From positions 1-36,261 of the forward strand of contig CAINLV010000085.1 in NCBI GenBank assembly GCA_903850565.1: a DNA stretch of 36,261 bases, given 5' to 3'. Each line of letters starts with the position of its first letter. The first letter of the stretch is position 1. Below the pieces are notes generated by a model, which did no database searches, was not told the origin of the DNA, and was given only the letters and a program-made list of their open reading frames with translations. Positions 16,747-25,099 of this stretch are shown piece by piece. Both the position numbers and the translations under genes were made by a program. Source of the DNA: an uncultured Actinomycetes bacterium. Its GTDB lineage: Bacteria > Actinomycetota > Actinomycetes > Nanopelagicales > Nanopelagicaceae.

Positions 16747-18568
16747 CAAGGACTCCCATCGCTGCTTCAATAAGTTCGGCGGTAGAGAAAGGCAACCCAC
16801 GGACCATGTTGTACCCGACGATGTCTTTCATGTATTTCGATCGAAGCAACATAGCTAATTGTCCAAGGTTCATTTCCGGGGTTAGGACTTTGGGATATTT
16901 ATTTAAAACTTCGCCTAAGTTCTTTGGAAATGGATTTATATATCGCAAGTGTGCCTGAGCAATTTTTTGCCCATTGGCGCGCAAACCTTCAACTGCGGTA
17001 GCGATAGGTCCATAAGTTGAACCCCAACCGAGGAAGAGAACTTGCGCGTCGCCAGATGGATCATCAACGATCAAATCGGGAACTTCGATTCCTTCAATTT
17101 TCGCTGCCCGAGTACGCACCATAAAGTCATGGTTCATTGGATCGTAAGAGATGCCACCCGTTTTATCGGCTTTCTCAAGTCCGCCGATTCGATGCTCAAT
17201 TCCTGGGGTTCCTGGAATTGCCCAAGGTCGGGCCAAAGTCTTTGGATCTCGAAGGTAAGGTTGGAAATTCTCCTGAGTTTTTGCAAACTCAACCGAAATT
17301 GCTGGCAATGAATCTACTTCTGGGATTCGCCATGGTTCTGAACCATTTGCAATGTACCCATCAGAGAGTAAGAAGACTGGCACTCTATAAGTAGTAGCGA
17401 TCCGGACTGCTTCGAAGGCCATCTCAAAACAATCACTTGGGGTTGAAGCGGCTAAAACCACTGCAGGGGATTCGCCATTGCGTCCATACATGACTTGCAG
17501 CAAATCGGACTGCTCTGTCTTGGTTGGAAGTCCAGTGGATGGACCGCCGCGCTGGACATCCACAATGATAAGTGGCAGTTCAAGCATTACGCCAAGGCCG
17601 ATCATTTCGCTCTTTAGCGCGATACCAGGGCCTGATGTAGTGGTTATACCTAATGCGCCACCGTAGGAAGCGCCAAGTGCAGCACCGACGGCAGCAATTT
17701 CATCTTCGGCTTGGAAGGTGATGATGTTGAATTTTTTCTGCTTGGAAAGCTCGTGCAAAATGTCGGAAGCAGGAGTGATGGGGTAGGAACCCAAAAATAG
17801 CTGCAAATCCGACTTTTCTGATGCGGCGATAAGTCCCAGTGCAAGAGCGGTGTTGCCGCTGATGTTTCGATAAGTTCCGGCTTGCATTTTGGACGGTGCG
17901 ATTTCGTAGGAGGTTGAAAAATCCTCGGTAGTTTCGCCGTAGTTCCAGCCAGATTGATAGGCCAACAAGTTTGCTTTCAAGATCTCGGGTTTCTTTGCGA
18001 ATTTTGCTTCCAAGAACTTCTGAGTTGCCTCAGTTGGACGATGGAACATCCAGGTCAAAATTCCAAGTGCAAACATATTCTTTGAGCGCTCAGCTTCTTT
18101 TCGAGACAAACTTAGTTCGGAGAGCGCGCCAACCGTCATAGAGGTCAGTGCCACTGCATGGACTTTGTAACTGTCCAATGAGCCGTCCTCGAGTGGATTG
18201 GCGTCATAGCCGACCTTGGTGAGGTTTCGAGAGGTGAACTCATCCTTATCCACGATGATCGTAGAGCCCCGCGGCATGTCCTTGATGTTGGCCTTAAGCG
18301 CGGCCGGGTTCATGGCCACTAAAACATCGGGTGCATCACCGGGACTTCGTACATGGTGGTCAGCAAAGTGGAGTTGAAAGGATGAGACGCCAAGCAAGGT
18401 GCCTTGCGGAGCTCGAATCTCGGCCGGGTAGTTTGGCAGAGTAGAGAGATCATTTCCAAGACTTGCGGTATCCATAGTGAATCGGTCGCCAGTGAGTTGC
18501 ATACCATCACCACTGTCGCCAGCAAATCGAATGACTACGGAATTTAATGTGACTATCGGTTTGGACAC
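16739..18568 (-). CDS. korA: 2-oxoacid:ferredoxin oxidoreductase, fused gamma-alpha subunit
   Basis: It is the partner of KorB in a two-subunit oxygen-tolerant 2-oxoglutarate:ferredoxin oxidoreductase replacing the dehydrogenase complex in the TCA cycle. The gamma domain comes first (FAGDSGDGMQLTG near the N-terminus, ANIKDMPRG later), followed after about residue 230 by the alpha domain (GSYPITPAS; TTTSGPG; GGPSTGLPTKTEQ). GTG 18568 is chosen: AGGA lies 7 nt upstream and the next residues match the family start; the frame is open to another GTG at 18628. The protein is 609 aa from this start. The overlap with korB and the following prpBCD genes suggest one operon in which propionate carbon (succinate, pyruvate) and 2-oxoglutarate are oxidised together. 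Confidence 0.92.
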   Translation of the reverse strand: MSKPIVTLNSVVIRFAGDSGDGMQLTGDRFTMDTASLGNDLSTLPNYPAEIRAPQGTLLGVSSFQLHFADHHVRSPGDAPDVLVAMNPAALKANIKDMPRGSTIIVDKDEFTSRNLTKVGYDANPLEDGSLDSYKVHAVALTSMTVGALSELSLSRKEAERSKNMFALGILTWMFHRPTEATQKFLEAKFAKKPEILKANLLAYQSGWNYGETTEDFSTSYEIAPSKMQAGTYRNISGNTALALGLIAASEKSDLQLFLGSYPITPASDILHELSKQKKFNIITFQAEDEIAAVGAALGASYGGALGITTTSGPGIALKSEMIGLGVMLELPLIIVDVQRGGPSTGLPTKTEQSDLLQVMYGRNGESPAVVLAASTPSDCFEMAFEAVRIATTYRVPVFLLSDGYIANGSEPWRIPEVDSLPAISVEFAKTQENFQPYLRDPKTLARPWAIPGTPGIEHRIGGLEKADKTGGISYDPMNHDFMVRTRAAKIEGIEVPDLIVDDPSGDAQVLFLGWGSTYGPIATAVEGLRANGQKIAQAHLRYINPFPKNLGEVLNKYPKVLTPEMNLGQLAMLLRSKYMKDIVGYNMVRGLPFSTAELIEAAMGVLDV

Positions 18569-18693
18569 GATGAAATCCTGCCATGTTGTTCGAAATATAA
18601 AAGGGGGTAAGGGCAAGTTTTTGGTCACAATTGGCTGGAGATTGGGTGAGATCTGCTATCGACCCAAAGTGGGGATTCGGGTCAAGCTGGCAC

Positions 18694-19368
18694 TTATGGA
18701 CGCGAAGGAACTGCAACCTGCATATCTACGGAGAGAATCACCTTCGTTGGGGAACCATCCTGGGGAGCACTCAAAATTTCGATTCCGGTTGCAATCTGGG
18801 TACCAGGCAGGTTTTGAGCACAGACGCCCAGGAATTTCTTGCTCTCTTTGGGCGCAAAAGTCAGATCAAAGCTTTGATGGCAATACTTATCGGCGAAATA
18901 GAGGTGCTCGGAACCCATTGTCAGGTTCACCGGCCCATATCTTTTTCCGCTGGCTAGCTTGATGTTGGGAATCCCGCGCAGGGTTGCCGACCGATTGGTC
19001 TTGTTGGTGATTTCAACGGTGGCCTGGCAGATAGTTCCTGAGCATTGAAATGGGCTAGATGGTGAATCTACCTTCATCACGAAAGTGGCACTTGAATGAT
19101 TATCGACTCTTGCGATCCTGATGGTGTTGGCAAAGTAAGAACCACTTACCAATGAAATACCAATCACCAGGGTCCAACTTATTTTGGCAACTGCCCTCAT
19201 GTGCCAAGCCCTATTTAACTTCGTGCGAAATGTCCGATCGATTTCTCGAGCGTCAGGAGCTAAATCGAGAGAAACCAGCGCTCGGCATTTCTTGCAATAG
19301 TAGGCGTCAATCGCGATAGGGGCTTTACAGGCAACACAGCGCCACGATGGGGGATTTTTCTTAAACAT
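18694..19368 (-). CDS. Zinc-ribbon, single-pass membrane protein with cysteine-paired outer domain
   Basis: I do not recognise this 224-aa protein. It has an N-terminal four-cysteine ribbon (C11, C14, C25, C28), a basic stretch, one hydrophobic membrane segment near residues 62-82 and then about 140 residues predicted outside the cell. The outer part has four cysteines (FQCSGTICQ, KYCHQ, GVCAQ), enough for two disulfides, and alternating strands like an Ig or cystatin-type beta domain. The ATG at 19368 has GAGG five bases upstream. It follows an isoprenylcysteine methyltransferase-like gene on the same strand and ends 126 bp before korA. The topology (ribbon inside, beta domain outside) suggests signalling or envelope anchoring, without further support. 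Confidence 0.7.
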   Translation of the reverse strand: MFKKNPPSWRCVACKAPIAIDAYYCKKCRALVSLDLAPDAREIDRTFRTKLNRAWHMRAVAKISWTLVIGISLVSGSYFANTIRIARVDNHSSATFVMKVDSPSSPFQCSGTICQATVEITNKTNRSATLRGIPNIKLASGKRYGPVNLTMGSEHLYFADKYCHQSFDLTFAPKESKKFLGVCAQNLPGTQIATGIEILSAPQDGSPTKVILSVDMQVAVPSRP

Positions 19369-19394
19369 ATGTCCTCATCGTAATTGAATCTCGA

Positions 19395-19850
19395 TCACTT
19401 TGATGAGAATTTTGGAATCACCGCTCCAGTGCTTTTTTGGTAATCATGCGCATCGGGCCATTTTTCATGGAGGAGTAGATCCTCGTAGCGGAGTTTGAAT
19501 CCTAAGACCATCACAAGAAGTACCGTCTCTATTGCTGCAGCCATCGACCAATGAACCAATGACATTCCAATGGCCATCATGATCACCGCCAAATACATTG
19601 GATGACGAATCACGCCGTATATCCCAGTCGTAATTAGGGGTGCATCTACTTTTGGTTCAGGAAGCGCGGTCAGGGATGGGCGGAGTTCTTTAACGGCAAT
19701 TATCAAGATAAAAATTGATGCCGCAAAAAGAATTGCACCAAAGATTGTGGCAAGAGATGGATGCTTAGCTGCACCTTTTGAGAGAGCTATCACAATAAGA
19801 AGCAGGAATTGGGCAGTTACATAAAACCAGCCTTTGGGGACATTTTTCAT
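19395..19850 (-). CDS. Isoprenylcysteine carboxyl methyltransferase/phospholipid methyltransferase-like membrane protein
   Basis: This 151-aa integral membrane protein has about four hydrophobic segments. The C-terminal part carries the ICMT/PEMT signature: GIYGVIRHPMYLA (residues 77-89) and the distal LRYEDLLLHEKWPDAHDYQ region, where R-H-P and E residues bind S-adenosylmethionine in the family. Bacterial members methylate lipids or are of unknown role. The start has AAAGGA six bases upstream. It is flanked on the same strand by a VTT-domain membrane protein and a zinc-ribbon membrane protein, possibly an envelope gene set. Confidence 0.8.
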   Translation of the reverse strand: MKNVPKGWFYVTAQFLLLIVIALSKGAAKHPSLATIFGAILFAASIFILIIAVKELRPSLTALPEPKVDAPLITTGIYGVIRHPMYLAVIMMAIGMSLVHWSMAAAIETVLLVMVLGFKLRYEDLLLHEKWPDAHDYQKSTGAVIPKFSSK

Positions 19851-19883
19851 TGTGAGTCCTTTGTGTTTACTTGTGAACGAAGA

Positions 19884-20459
19884 TTATTTCACTTCTTGAT
19901 TGTGTTTGGGCAAGAATCGTTGCCAGTTAATTCTGGTTAACAGGTATATCCCCAAGATCCCCACAATTTGGATTGCGATCCCTAAAGGGGATTTAAATCC
20001 AGATGTGAAAATTGAACCCAAATTTCTATCCTTCAATTGAGTCGCACCAGTGACGTAGATGGAATAACTAATTAATCTTCCGGCGAAGAAGGCGAGAGTA
20101 AGCGGCACCAATTTCTTTCCGATCAATCCTGCCGCTTCAAAGAGTTGCGCTGAGGGCAGGGGAGAAAGTGCAAATAATGAGAGCCCGGCGAAGGCAGTTT
20201 TACGATTCTGGGTTAAGAGCCCACCAGCACTTTCCAGATTAGCAAGATGTTTCGCGGGAATTCGGGACCTTAGCAATCCAGTACCTCTCGCCAATAGGTA
20301 TCGACCACAACCTGCCGAAATTGCGCCGATAAGGATTAATGGGACGGGAGCCAAGTGCGAGTTCAATCGATAGAGAACCAGAATCGTCCAAGTTGGAGGC
20401 GCGAAGGCTGGCAGTAAATTACAGCCAAAGACCAAGCCTGCCAGACCTAGATAATCCAT
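19884..20459 (-). CDS. VTT/DedA-like small membrane protein
   Basis: This 191-aa protein has about four to five hydrophobic segments. The central part, SPLPSAQLFEAAGLIG followed by FFAGRLISYSIYV, resembles the VTT (SNARE-associated/DedA, YqaA) domain: a proline-rich re-entrant loop followed by a conserved glycine and arginine. Members of that family move lipids such as undecaprenyl phosphate across the membrane or maintain membrane potential. It lies 51 bp downstream of the OmpR-type regulator and upstream of the methyltransferase. The start has no clear ribosome site. Assignment to the family is by pattern only. Confidence 0.65.
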   Translation of the reverse strand: MDYLGLAGLVFGCNLLPAFAPPTWTILVLYRLNSHLAPVPLILIGAISAGCGRYLLARGTGLLRSRIPAKHLANLESAGGLLTQNRKTAFAGLSLFALSPLPSAQLFEAAGLIGKKLVPLTLAFFAGRLISYSIYVTGATQLKDRNLGSIFTSGFKSPLGIAIQIVGILGIYLLTRINWQRFLPKHNQEVK

Positions 20460-20510
20460 GAACTAAAGCCCAATACCTTCCCGTGCCGGGATAAGTCGAT
20501 TTAACGTAAA

Positions 20511-21203
20511 TCAGGCCGTTCCAGCAGATAAACGATAGCCCACACTTCTTACGGCAGAAATGACATTTGGGCCGCCAGCACTTCGAATTTTAATTCGGAG
20601 TCTGGAGGCGTGAGTATCGAGCAGGTGATCGCTACCGAAATATTGAGACCCACCAATCGCTTCGATGATTTGTTCGCGAGTAAAGACGCGCTTTGGTTGC
20701 TCCATCAACAACCGCAGAAAATCAAATTCGGTGCGAGTTAAGGAAACACTGGACTCTCCGATTTGAAGTTCGCGAGATTCCAAATTCAGCTCAAGGGGAC
20801 CAAAAGTTAAGCGCTCGCGACTTTCTTTAAGAGCTGGGTTTGCATGACGAAGCTGAGCAGAAACGCGCAAGGCCAGAATTCGAGCTGACACCGGCTTAGT
20901 GATGTAGTCATCGGCACCAGCCGCCAAACACATTGCTTCGTCCAACTCTTCGCTTCGAACGGTCAACATTATGATCGGAACATTCGAAACTTTTCGAATC
21001 TCTCGACAAACTTCAAATCCATCGGGCTGGCCCATAGTTAAGTCAAGGATTACTACCGACGGCTTTATCTCTTGGAAAACCGTCAGCGCAGAAGTCCCAT
21101 CAATTGCCTCGGCAACTTGGAACCCTTCTTGCTCAAGGCTCGCTCGAACAAATTGACGGACATCTTCATTGTCATCAACTATGAGGATCATGGCATTTTG
21201 CAT
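20511..21203 (-). CDS. OmpR-family response regulator
   Basis: This 230-aa transcription regulator has a receiver domain (acidic pair D10-D11, phosphorylation site D54 in VILDLTM, switch T81 and K103) and a C-terminal winged helix from about residue 130 with LTRTEFDFLRLL and RVFTREQI. It starts 8 bp after the stop of the hybrid histidine kinase with TAGGAC as ribosome site, so it is the natural output of that kinase. The start could also be the second ATG (residue 5). The target genes are not shown by the sequence. Confidence 0.93.
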   Translation of the reverse strand: MQNAMILIVDDNEDVRQFVRASLEQEGFQVAEAIDGTSALTVFQEIKPSVVILDLTMGQPDGFEVCREIRKVSNVPIIMLTVRSEELDEAMCLAAGADDYITKPVSARILALRVSAQLRHANPALKESRERLTFGPLELNLESRELQIGESSVSLTRTEFDFLRLLMEQPKRVFTREQIIEAIGGSQYFGSDHLLDTHASRLRIKIRSAGGPNVISAVRSVGYRLSAGTA

Positions 21204-21211
21204 TTGAAGTC

Positions 21212-23536
21212 CTATCTCTCCTGGATTTGGTCTAAGCGAGCTTGCATTTTTTCAAGGATGTGAGCAAGTCGCTCTTGTACATCTTTGGTTGGAGCATCCG
21301 GATTATTCCGCAACCAGTGCGAATAGTCCTTGAGTTCTTCTCCCTCAGCGTCAAAGGAGTACATCCCGATCGATCCAGCCATCTCGTGCGAGACCCCGTA
21401 CAAGTTTTCAACCGAGGCAGATTTTAATGCCAAAATGGCTCGGCTCAATACCCCCTCGCGGCGAGCCGCGATCAACTGATCGACCATTCCTTTTTTAGTG
21501 GGTAATTTAACAATCATCGTTGTTCCTTGGCCGAGAACCGATTCAACTTCAACAAAGCCACCATGAAGGGTGACTATTCGTTCCACGATAGCCAGTCCTA
21601 AACCCGTGCCTTGGTGTTGTCCATCCACGGCATTCTGGGCCCGAAAGAAGCGAGTAAAAAGTCGCTTGATATCGCCGGGAGGAATTCCGATTCCAACATC
21701 TTTGATGGCTATTCTCAATAATTCTTCTTCATGAGCACCGAGGCATTTATCGATGGAAACCAAGATCTGACTTCCTGAGGGGCTGAATTTAATGGCATTT
21801 GAAATTAAATTAATAAATACCTGCGAAAGCTGACCGCCATTGCCGGAAGTGGAATAGTCGGTAATCGCTTTCTCTGGCACCAATTCAATAGTCATATGTT
21901 TGGCTGAAGCCGCAGGTTCGCAGACAAAAATGCTGTTGAACAAAATTTTATGAACATCAACTTCTTGCTTGGAAATCGCTTCTTCTCTGGAGTCCAGTCG
22001 CGAAAGTGCCAGCATGCTCTCCACCAAATCCAAGAGTGCTTGGGCGTTACGATCCAAGGTGTTTAGGAATTTAGCAGCCTGTTCGTTGACCGAACCCCTT
22101 GGTAAATCTTTGAGCAAATCGATATATCCAATGATAGATGTGAGTGGGGTTCGAAGTTCGTGATTAACAGTTGAAATGAAATCGTTCTTGGCTTCATTTA
22201 ATTGTTCCAACTGTTCTACGACTAGTTGAGTCGCCAGGAGTTCGCTTTCGATAATACTGTAAGCCAAATGAGCACCAAGGAATTGCATGGTTTGCGTGGC
22301 GAAATCATCCCACTCAAAATCTTTATTCGTGCTTCCAGCTAGTACATAACCAAATCCTTTTGTGCCTTCGCCGATAGGTATGAGTAATAACTGCTTAAAT
22401 TCATTTTTGTCCATGATGTTGTGGAACAAGCTTCGCGCGCTTAGATCCGTTAACTTAGGGTTTGAGTCGATGTTATTTTCGTCCAAATATAAGAGTGAAC
22501 TTTCTTCCCATAATCTAGAGATGATCGCCTGCATTCCGAATTCATTAAGGTTCAACTTCTCATTTTCTAAAGTATGACTGTCGGCGGTCCAAGATGCAGA
22601 TATTCGGGAAACCCGATCATCTGGGAATGTGCTCACTGCCACTAAACTCGCGCCAAATACTCCACCGATTCGAGCACAGAATTTTTGAGCCATTTCATCG
22701 TGGTCTAAAAATTCGCGGATTGAAATTGAGATGGCCCGAGCAGAGACACGCATAGACTCGCGCGCATCTGAGATTCTTTGGTCTTCTATTCTCTTTCGTT
22801 CCAATGTTTGCGAAAGTTCATCTAACTGAGTTTGTGCGTGCTCCAACAGAAGTGTGTCTTGCTCAATAACAATTTGTGCTCTCCGATATTGCCGAACCAA
22901 AGTTAAAGCCGTCCATCCAATCAATATTGAACCGAGAATTAGTAGAGCGTAAAGGAGAAAGAGATTTTGTTGCGAGGAACTGGCCCGTTGCTTGGCATCG
23001 GTATTTAACTGAATATCGATAGCTTGCTGATATTGGACCACTACATCTCTTGCGCTGGCTATAAAGGCATTTAGGAAAGGCTGAGTTAATAAAAATATCC
23101 AGTGTTGATCGGATTCGCTGAGTACTCCTGGTTTTGCACTATCAACAATTTGATCCATAGATCGTAGTGAATCGATAAATTCGGGAGTCGCTAATTGACC
23201 TGTAGTTGTACCGTCATTGCTTACCACGTTCAAGCGCTGCGCGAGCAGGGCTCGGGCGATCTGAACTTGGCGACGTGGGATGGTTCCTCCCAGCCACTCA
23301 CCTACTCGAGCGGCATAAACGAGGGATTCTCTCTGAGTAAAAATCAACGAAGCAGCTGGAGCTTCAGCTTGTTTTAGTACGCTCGCCTCTTTGAATGCGG
23401 TTCGAGATGAATCAAATGTCGAAAAAGTTAAGGCGGCCAAAATAATCAAGCACCAGATGGCAAGCAGGGCCTGCCCGAAGTTTGGACGAAATCTGTACTC
23501 AGTTGGTGGTAAAGATTTTTGGTTTCGAGAGAACAT
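21212..23536 (-). CDS. Membrane histidine kinase with GAF-like domain and C-terminal HPt-like domain
   Basis: This 774-aa sensor kinase has a first membrane segment at about 22-43, an outer helical sensing region to about 190, a second membrane segment at about 191-214, and a coiled coil to about 260. A GAF-like domain covers 265-430 (ending FLGAHLAYSIIESELLA). The HisKA domain has H459 (NHELRTPLTSIIGY). The ATPase domain has N580 (NLISNAIKF), D613 (KDVGIGIPP) and GTGLGLAI (643-650). The last 90 residues read as a phosphotransfer domain with H717 in SHEMAGSIGMYSF, as in HPt proteins. No receiver domain is fused to it; a separate receiver is encoded two genes upstream in the same operon. This layout allows a multistep relay in which receiver and HPt are split between proteins. 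Confidence 0.88.
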   Translation of the reverse strand: MFSRNQKSLPPTEYRFRPNFGQALLAIWCLIILAALTFSTFDSSRTAFKEASVLKQAEAPAASLIFTQRESLVYAARVGEWLGGTIPRRQVQIARALLAQRLNVVSNDGTTTGQLATPEFIDSLRSMDQIVDSAKPGVLSESDQHWIFLLTQPFLNAFIASARDVVVQYQQAIDIQLNTDAKQRASSSQQNLFLLYALLILGSILIGWTALTLVRQYRRAQIVIEQDTLLLEHAQTQLDELSQTLERKRIEDQRISDARESMRVSARAISISIREFLDHDEMAQKFCARIGGVFGASLVAVSTFPDDRVSRISASWTADSHTLENEKLNLNEFGMQAIISRLWEESSLLYLDENNIDSNPKLTDLSARSLFHNIMDKNEFKQLLLIPIGEGTKGFGYVLAGSTNKDFEWDDFATQTMQFLGAHLAYSIIESELLATQLVVEQLEQLNEAKNDFISTVNHELRTPLTSIIGYIDLLKDLPRGSVNEQAAKFLNTLDRNAQALLDLVESMLALSRLDSREEAISKQEVDVHKILFNSIFVCEPAASAKHMTIELVPEKAITDYSTSGNGGQLSQVFINLISNAIKFSPSGSQILVSIDKCLGAHEEELLRIAIKDVGIGIPPGDIKRLFTRFFRAQNAVDGQHQGTGLGLAIVERIVTLHGGFVEVESVLGQGTTMIVKLPTKKGMVDQLIAARREGVLSRAILALKSASVENLYGVSHEMAGSIGMYSFDAEGEELKDYSHWLRNNPDAPTKDVQERLAHILEKMQARLDQIQER

Positions 23537-23538
23537 AA

Positions 23539-24111
23539 TTATTTAACAGTTATAGAGTCGAGTGACCAGTTCCAAGGATCTAGAAAGTGTGACCAGACGC
23601 TGTCATTTGGAAAAATAATCCGAATTACGCCGCCTTGATCGTAAGGAATGGATACGCCCTCCCGCTTAATGGCTAGGTAACCATTTGCAGTCAGGAATTT
23701 TTCAGCAGTGTTGTCATACACATAATCATTCAAAGCTTTCGTAGAAACCTTATCTGTTGGCACAATTCCCACTAGGTCAAATAACTTGGACAGTGGAATT
23801 ACCGTAAAAGTTTGAGTTGCTTTAACGAATGGTTCTTCGATGGTGAGTTCGGATGTTCCCACTTTTGCCAAAGTTTCTAATGTGAAATTAAGGACTTTGC
23901 TTCCTTTTTGCAATCGCAGCACAGTTTCGTTGGGACCAGGGGGATCAATTGGTGCGGCGCCATAAGGGTTGGAAGGTGTAGGCGTAGCGACCGGACTGGA
24001 AGTGTTTTTCGGTTCAGCGGTCAGATTCTTCGATCCACAGGCAGAAATCAGCATGACGCAGGCCAGGCCCAAAATTGAGTATTTCGTGATTAATTTGATT
24101 CTTGTCGACAT
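23539..24111 (-). CDS. Lipoprotein resembling the molybdopterin-binding oxidoreductase fold, signalling partner
   Basis: This 190-aa secreted lipoprotein has a signal peptide to residue 24 and the lipobox LISAC with C25, followed by a proline-rich linker. The globular part has the order found in the sulfite-oxidase-type Mo-cofactor domain: TLETLAKVG near 77-85, PLSKLFDLVGI near 106-116, then a C-terminal SHFLDPWNWSLDSI region. It lacks the catalytic cysteine, so it would be a binding or sensing module at most. It starts directly on the stop codon of the upstream receiver gene (TAGATG) and ends 2 bp before the kinase. It is therefore probably the outer-surface partner of the kinase. The fold resemblance is weak. 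Confidence 0.6.
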   Translation of the reverse strand: MSTRIKLITKYSILGLACVMLISACGSKNLTAEPKNTSSPVATPTPSNPYGAAPIDPPGPNETVLRLQKGSKVLNFTLETLAKVGTSELTIEEPFVKATQTFTVIPLSKLFDLVGIVPTDKVSTKALNDYVYDNTAEKFLTANGYLAIKREGVSIPYDQGGVIRIIFPNDSVWSHFLDPWNWSLDSITVK

Positions 24112-24522
24112 CTAAAGCGACCGTTCCATAGCGTGTTGTGGCTGATTAAGAATGAAGTGAACTTTTTCTATTAGCGTTGATTGACGGAAGGGCTTTATTA
24201 GGTAACCAGATGCACCAGAAGCCATGGCCAGTTCCACATCAGTTACCTGTGACTTAGCGGTAATCATTAAAATTGAAGTGGCAGCTATTTGAGAGTTTTC
24301 GTGCGATCGAATTCTTTCAACAACTTCATAGCCAGAAAGGCCAGGCATCATCACATCGAGAAGTACAAGATCTGGAAGTTGAGTAGTTAAGAGATCCAGT
24401 GCAGTTTCGCCATTGCTCGCTTCGGAGACTTCATATCCGTGCGCTTTAAGAATATGAACTATTAAGTCGCGAATGTCGTCATTATCATCTACAACTAAAA
24501 TGCGAGAGGTTTCGATGTCCAA
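24112..24522 (-). CDS. Single-domain response regulator (receiver only)
   Basis: This 136-aa CheY/Spo0F-like receiver has no output domain. The acidic pair is D12-D13, the phosphorylation site D56 (LVLLDVMMPG), T88 and K110 (IKPF). The TTG at 24522 is chosen: TAGG lies six bases upstream and no ATG comes before the core motif ILVVDDND. It is the first gene of the four-gene signalling operon (receiver, lipoprotein, kinase, OmpR regulator). The absence of an output domain and the HPt-like tail on the kinase fit a phosphorelay, with this protein as intermediate or phosphate sink. Confidence 0.88.
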   Translation of the reverse strand: MDIETSRILVVDDNDDIRDLIVHILKAHGYEVSEASNGETALDLLTTQLPDLVLLDVMMPGLSGYEVVERIRSHENSQIAATSILMITAKSQVTDVELAMASGASGYLIKPFRQSTLIEKVHFILNQPQHAMERSL

Positions 24523-24572
24523 GCGAGACCTACCTCTCTTATGATGTGAGGTTTGTAGCCTATCGGTCTAGA

Positions 24573-24590
24573 AATGTGATTTTGCACATT
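24573..24590. promoter_or_regulatory. Inverted repeat AATGTG-N6-CACATT in the divergent promoter region
   Basis: The two 6-bp arms are perfect complements with a 6-bp spacer, midway between the divergent starts of the receiver operon (24522) and the CopD-like gene (24643). A dimeric regulator could control both sides. The spacing is two bases shorter than in CRP sites. Binding protein unknown. Confidence 0.3.
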
Positions 24591-24642
24591 ATCTGCCTAT
24601 TTATGAAAGATCAGCGAAAAGAGATGAAATATTGAGGTCTTT

Positions 24643-25077
24643 GTGACCCTGGCCGGGACTAACCTTCTTCCTATGCATCTTGCCTCAGCAATGGACAGTA
24701 TTCGATTGGTTTTACATGTGCTCGCAGCCACGATCTGGGTGGGCGGCCAATTTACCTTGGCGGCCTTGGTTCCCATTTTGCGCAACCGGGATCCAGAATT
24801 ACCAAGGCTCGCTGCCCGCGCCTTTAACAAAATTGCTTGGCCAGCTTTTGCCGTCTTACTCCTGACTGGCGCCTGGAATATGGCGAAAGTTCCTGCCGAT
24901 GCGACGGGTAATTACCATATGGTTTTAGGAATAAAAATGACTGTCGTTCTCCTCTCGGGAGTTGCCGCATTAATTCATTCCAAATCAAAAAGTACCGCCT
25001 CTCTTGCCCTCTGGGGCTCTATCAGTGGGACTACTGCCATCTTGGCCACCTACTTTGGAGTTTTGCTCGCTGGTTAG
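24643..25077 (+). CDS. CopD-like small integral membrane protein
   Basis: This 144-aa protein has about four membrane helices. The first, IRLVLHVLAATIWVGGQF, is the signature of the CopD/DUF2269-type family, with histidine and tryptophan on one helix (heme or copper ligands are suggested for the family). GTG 24643 is preferred because GAGG stands five bases upstream; ATG at 24673 or 24691 would also precede helix 1 but lack a ribosome site. It is 22 bp ahead of a FUSC-family gene on the same strand. A role in copper uptake or resistance is inferred from the family name only. Confidence 0.65.
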   Translation: MTLAGTNLLPMHLASAMDSIRLVLHVLAATIWVGGQFTLAALVPILRNRDPELPRLAARAFNKIAWPAFAVLLLTGAWNMAKVPADATGNYHMVLGIKMTVVLLSGVAALIHSKSKSTASLALWGSISGTTAILATYFGVLLAG

Positions 25078-25099
25078 AACCGGCGGGCAATAAAAATCG

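Noticed and set aside
24573-24590. CRP/GlxR binding site
   Set aside because: TGTG and CACA are separated by six bases, not the eight needed for TGTGA-N6-TCACA, so it is kept only as an unnamed inverted repeat.
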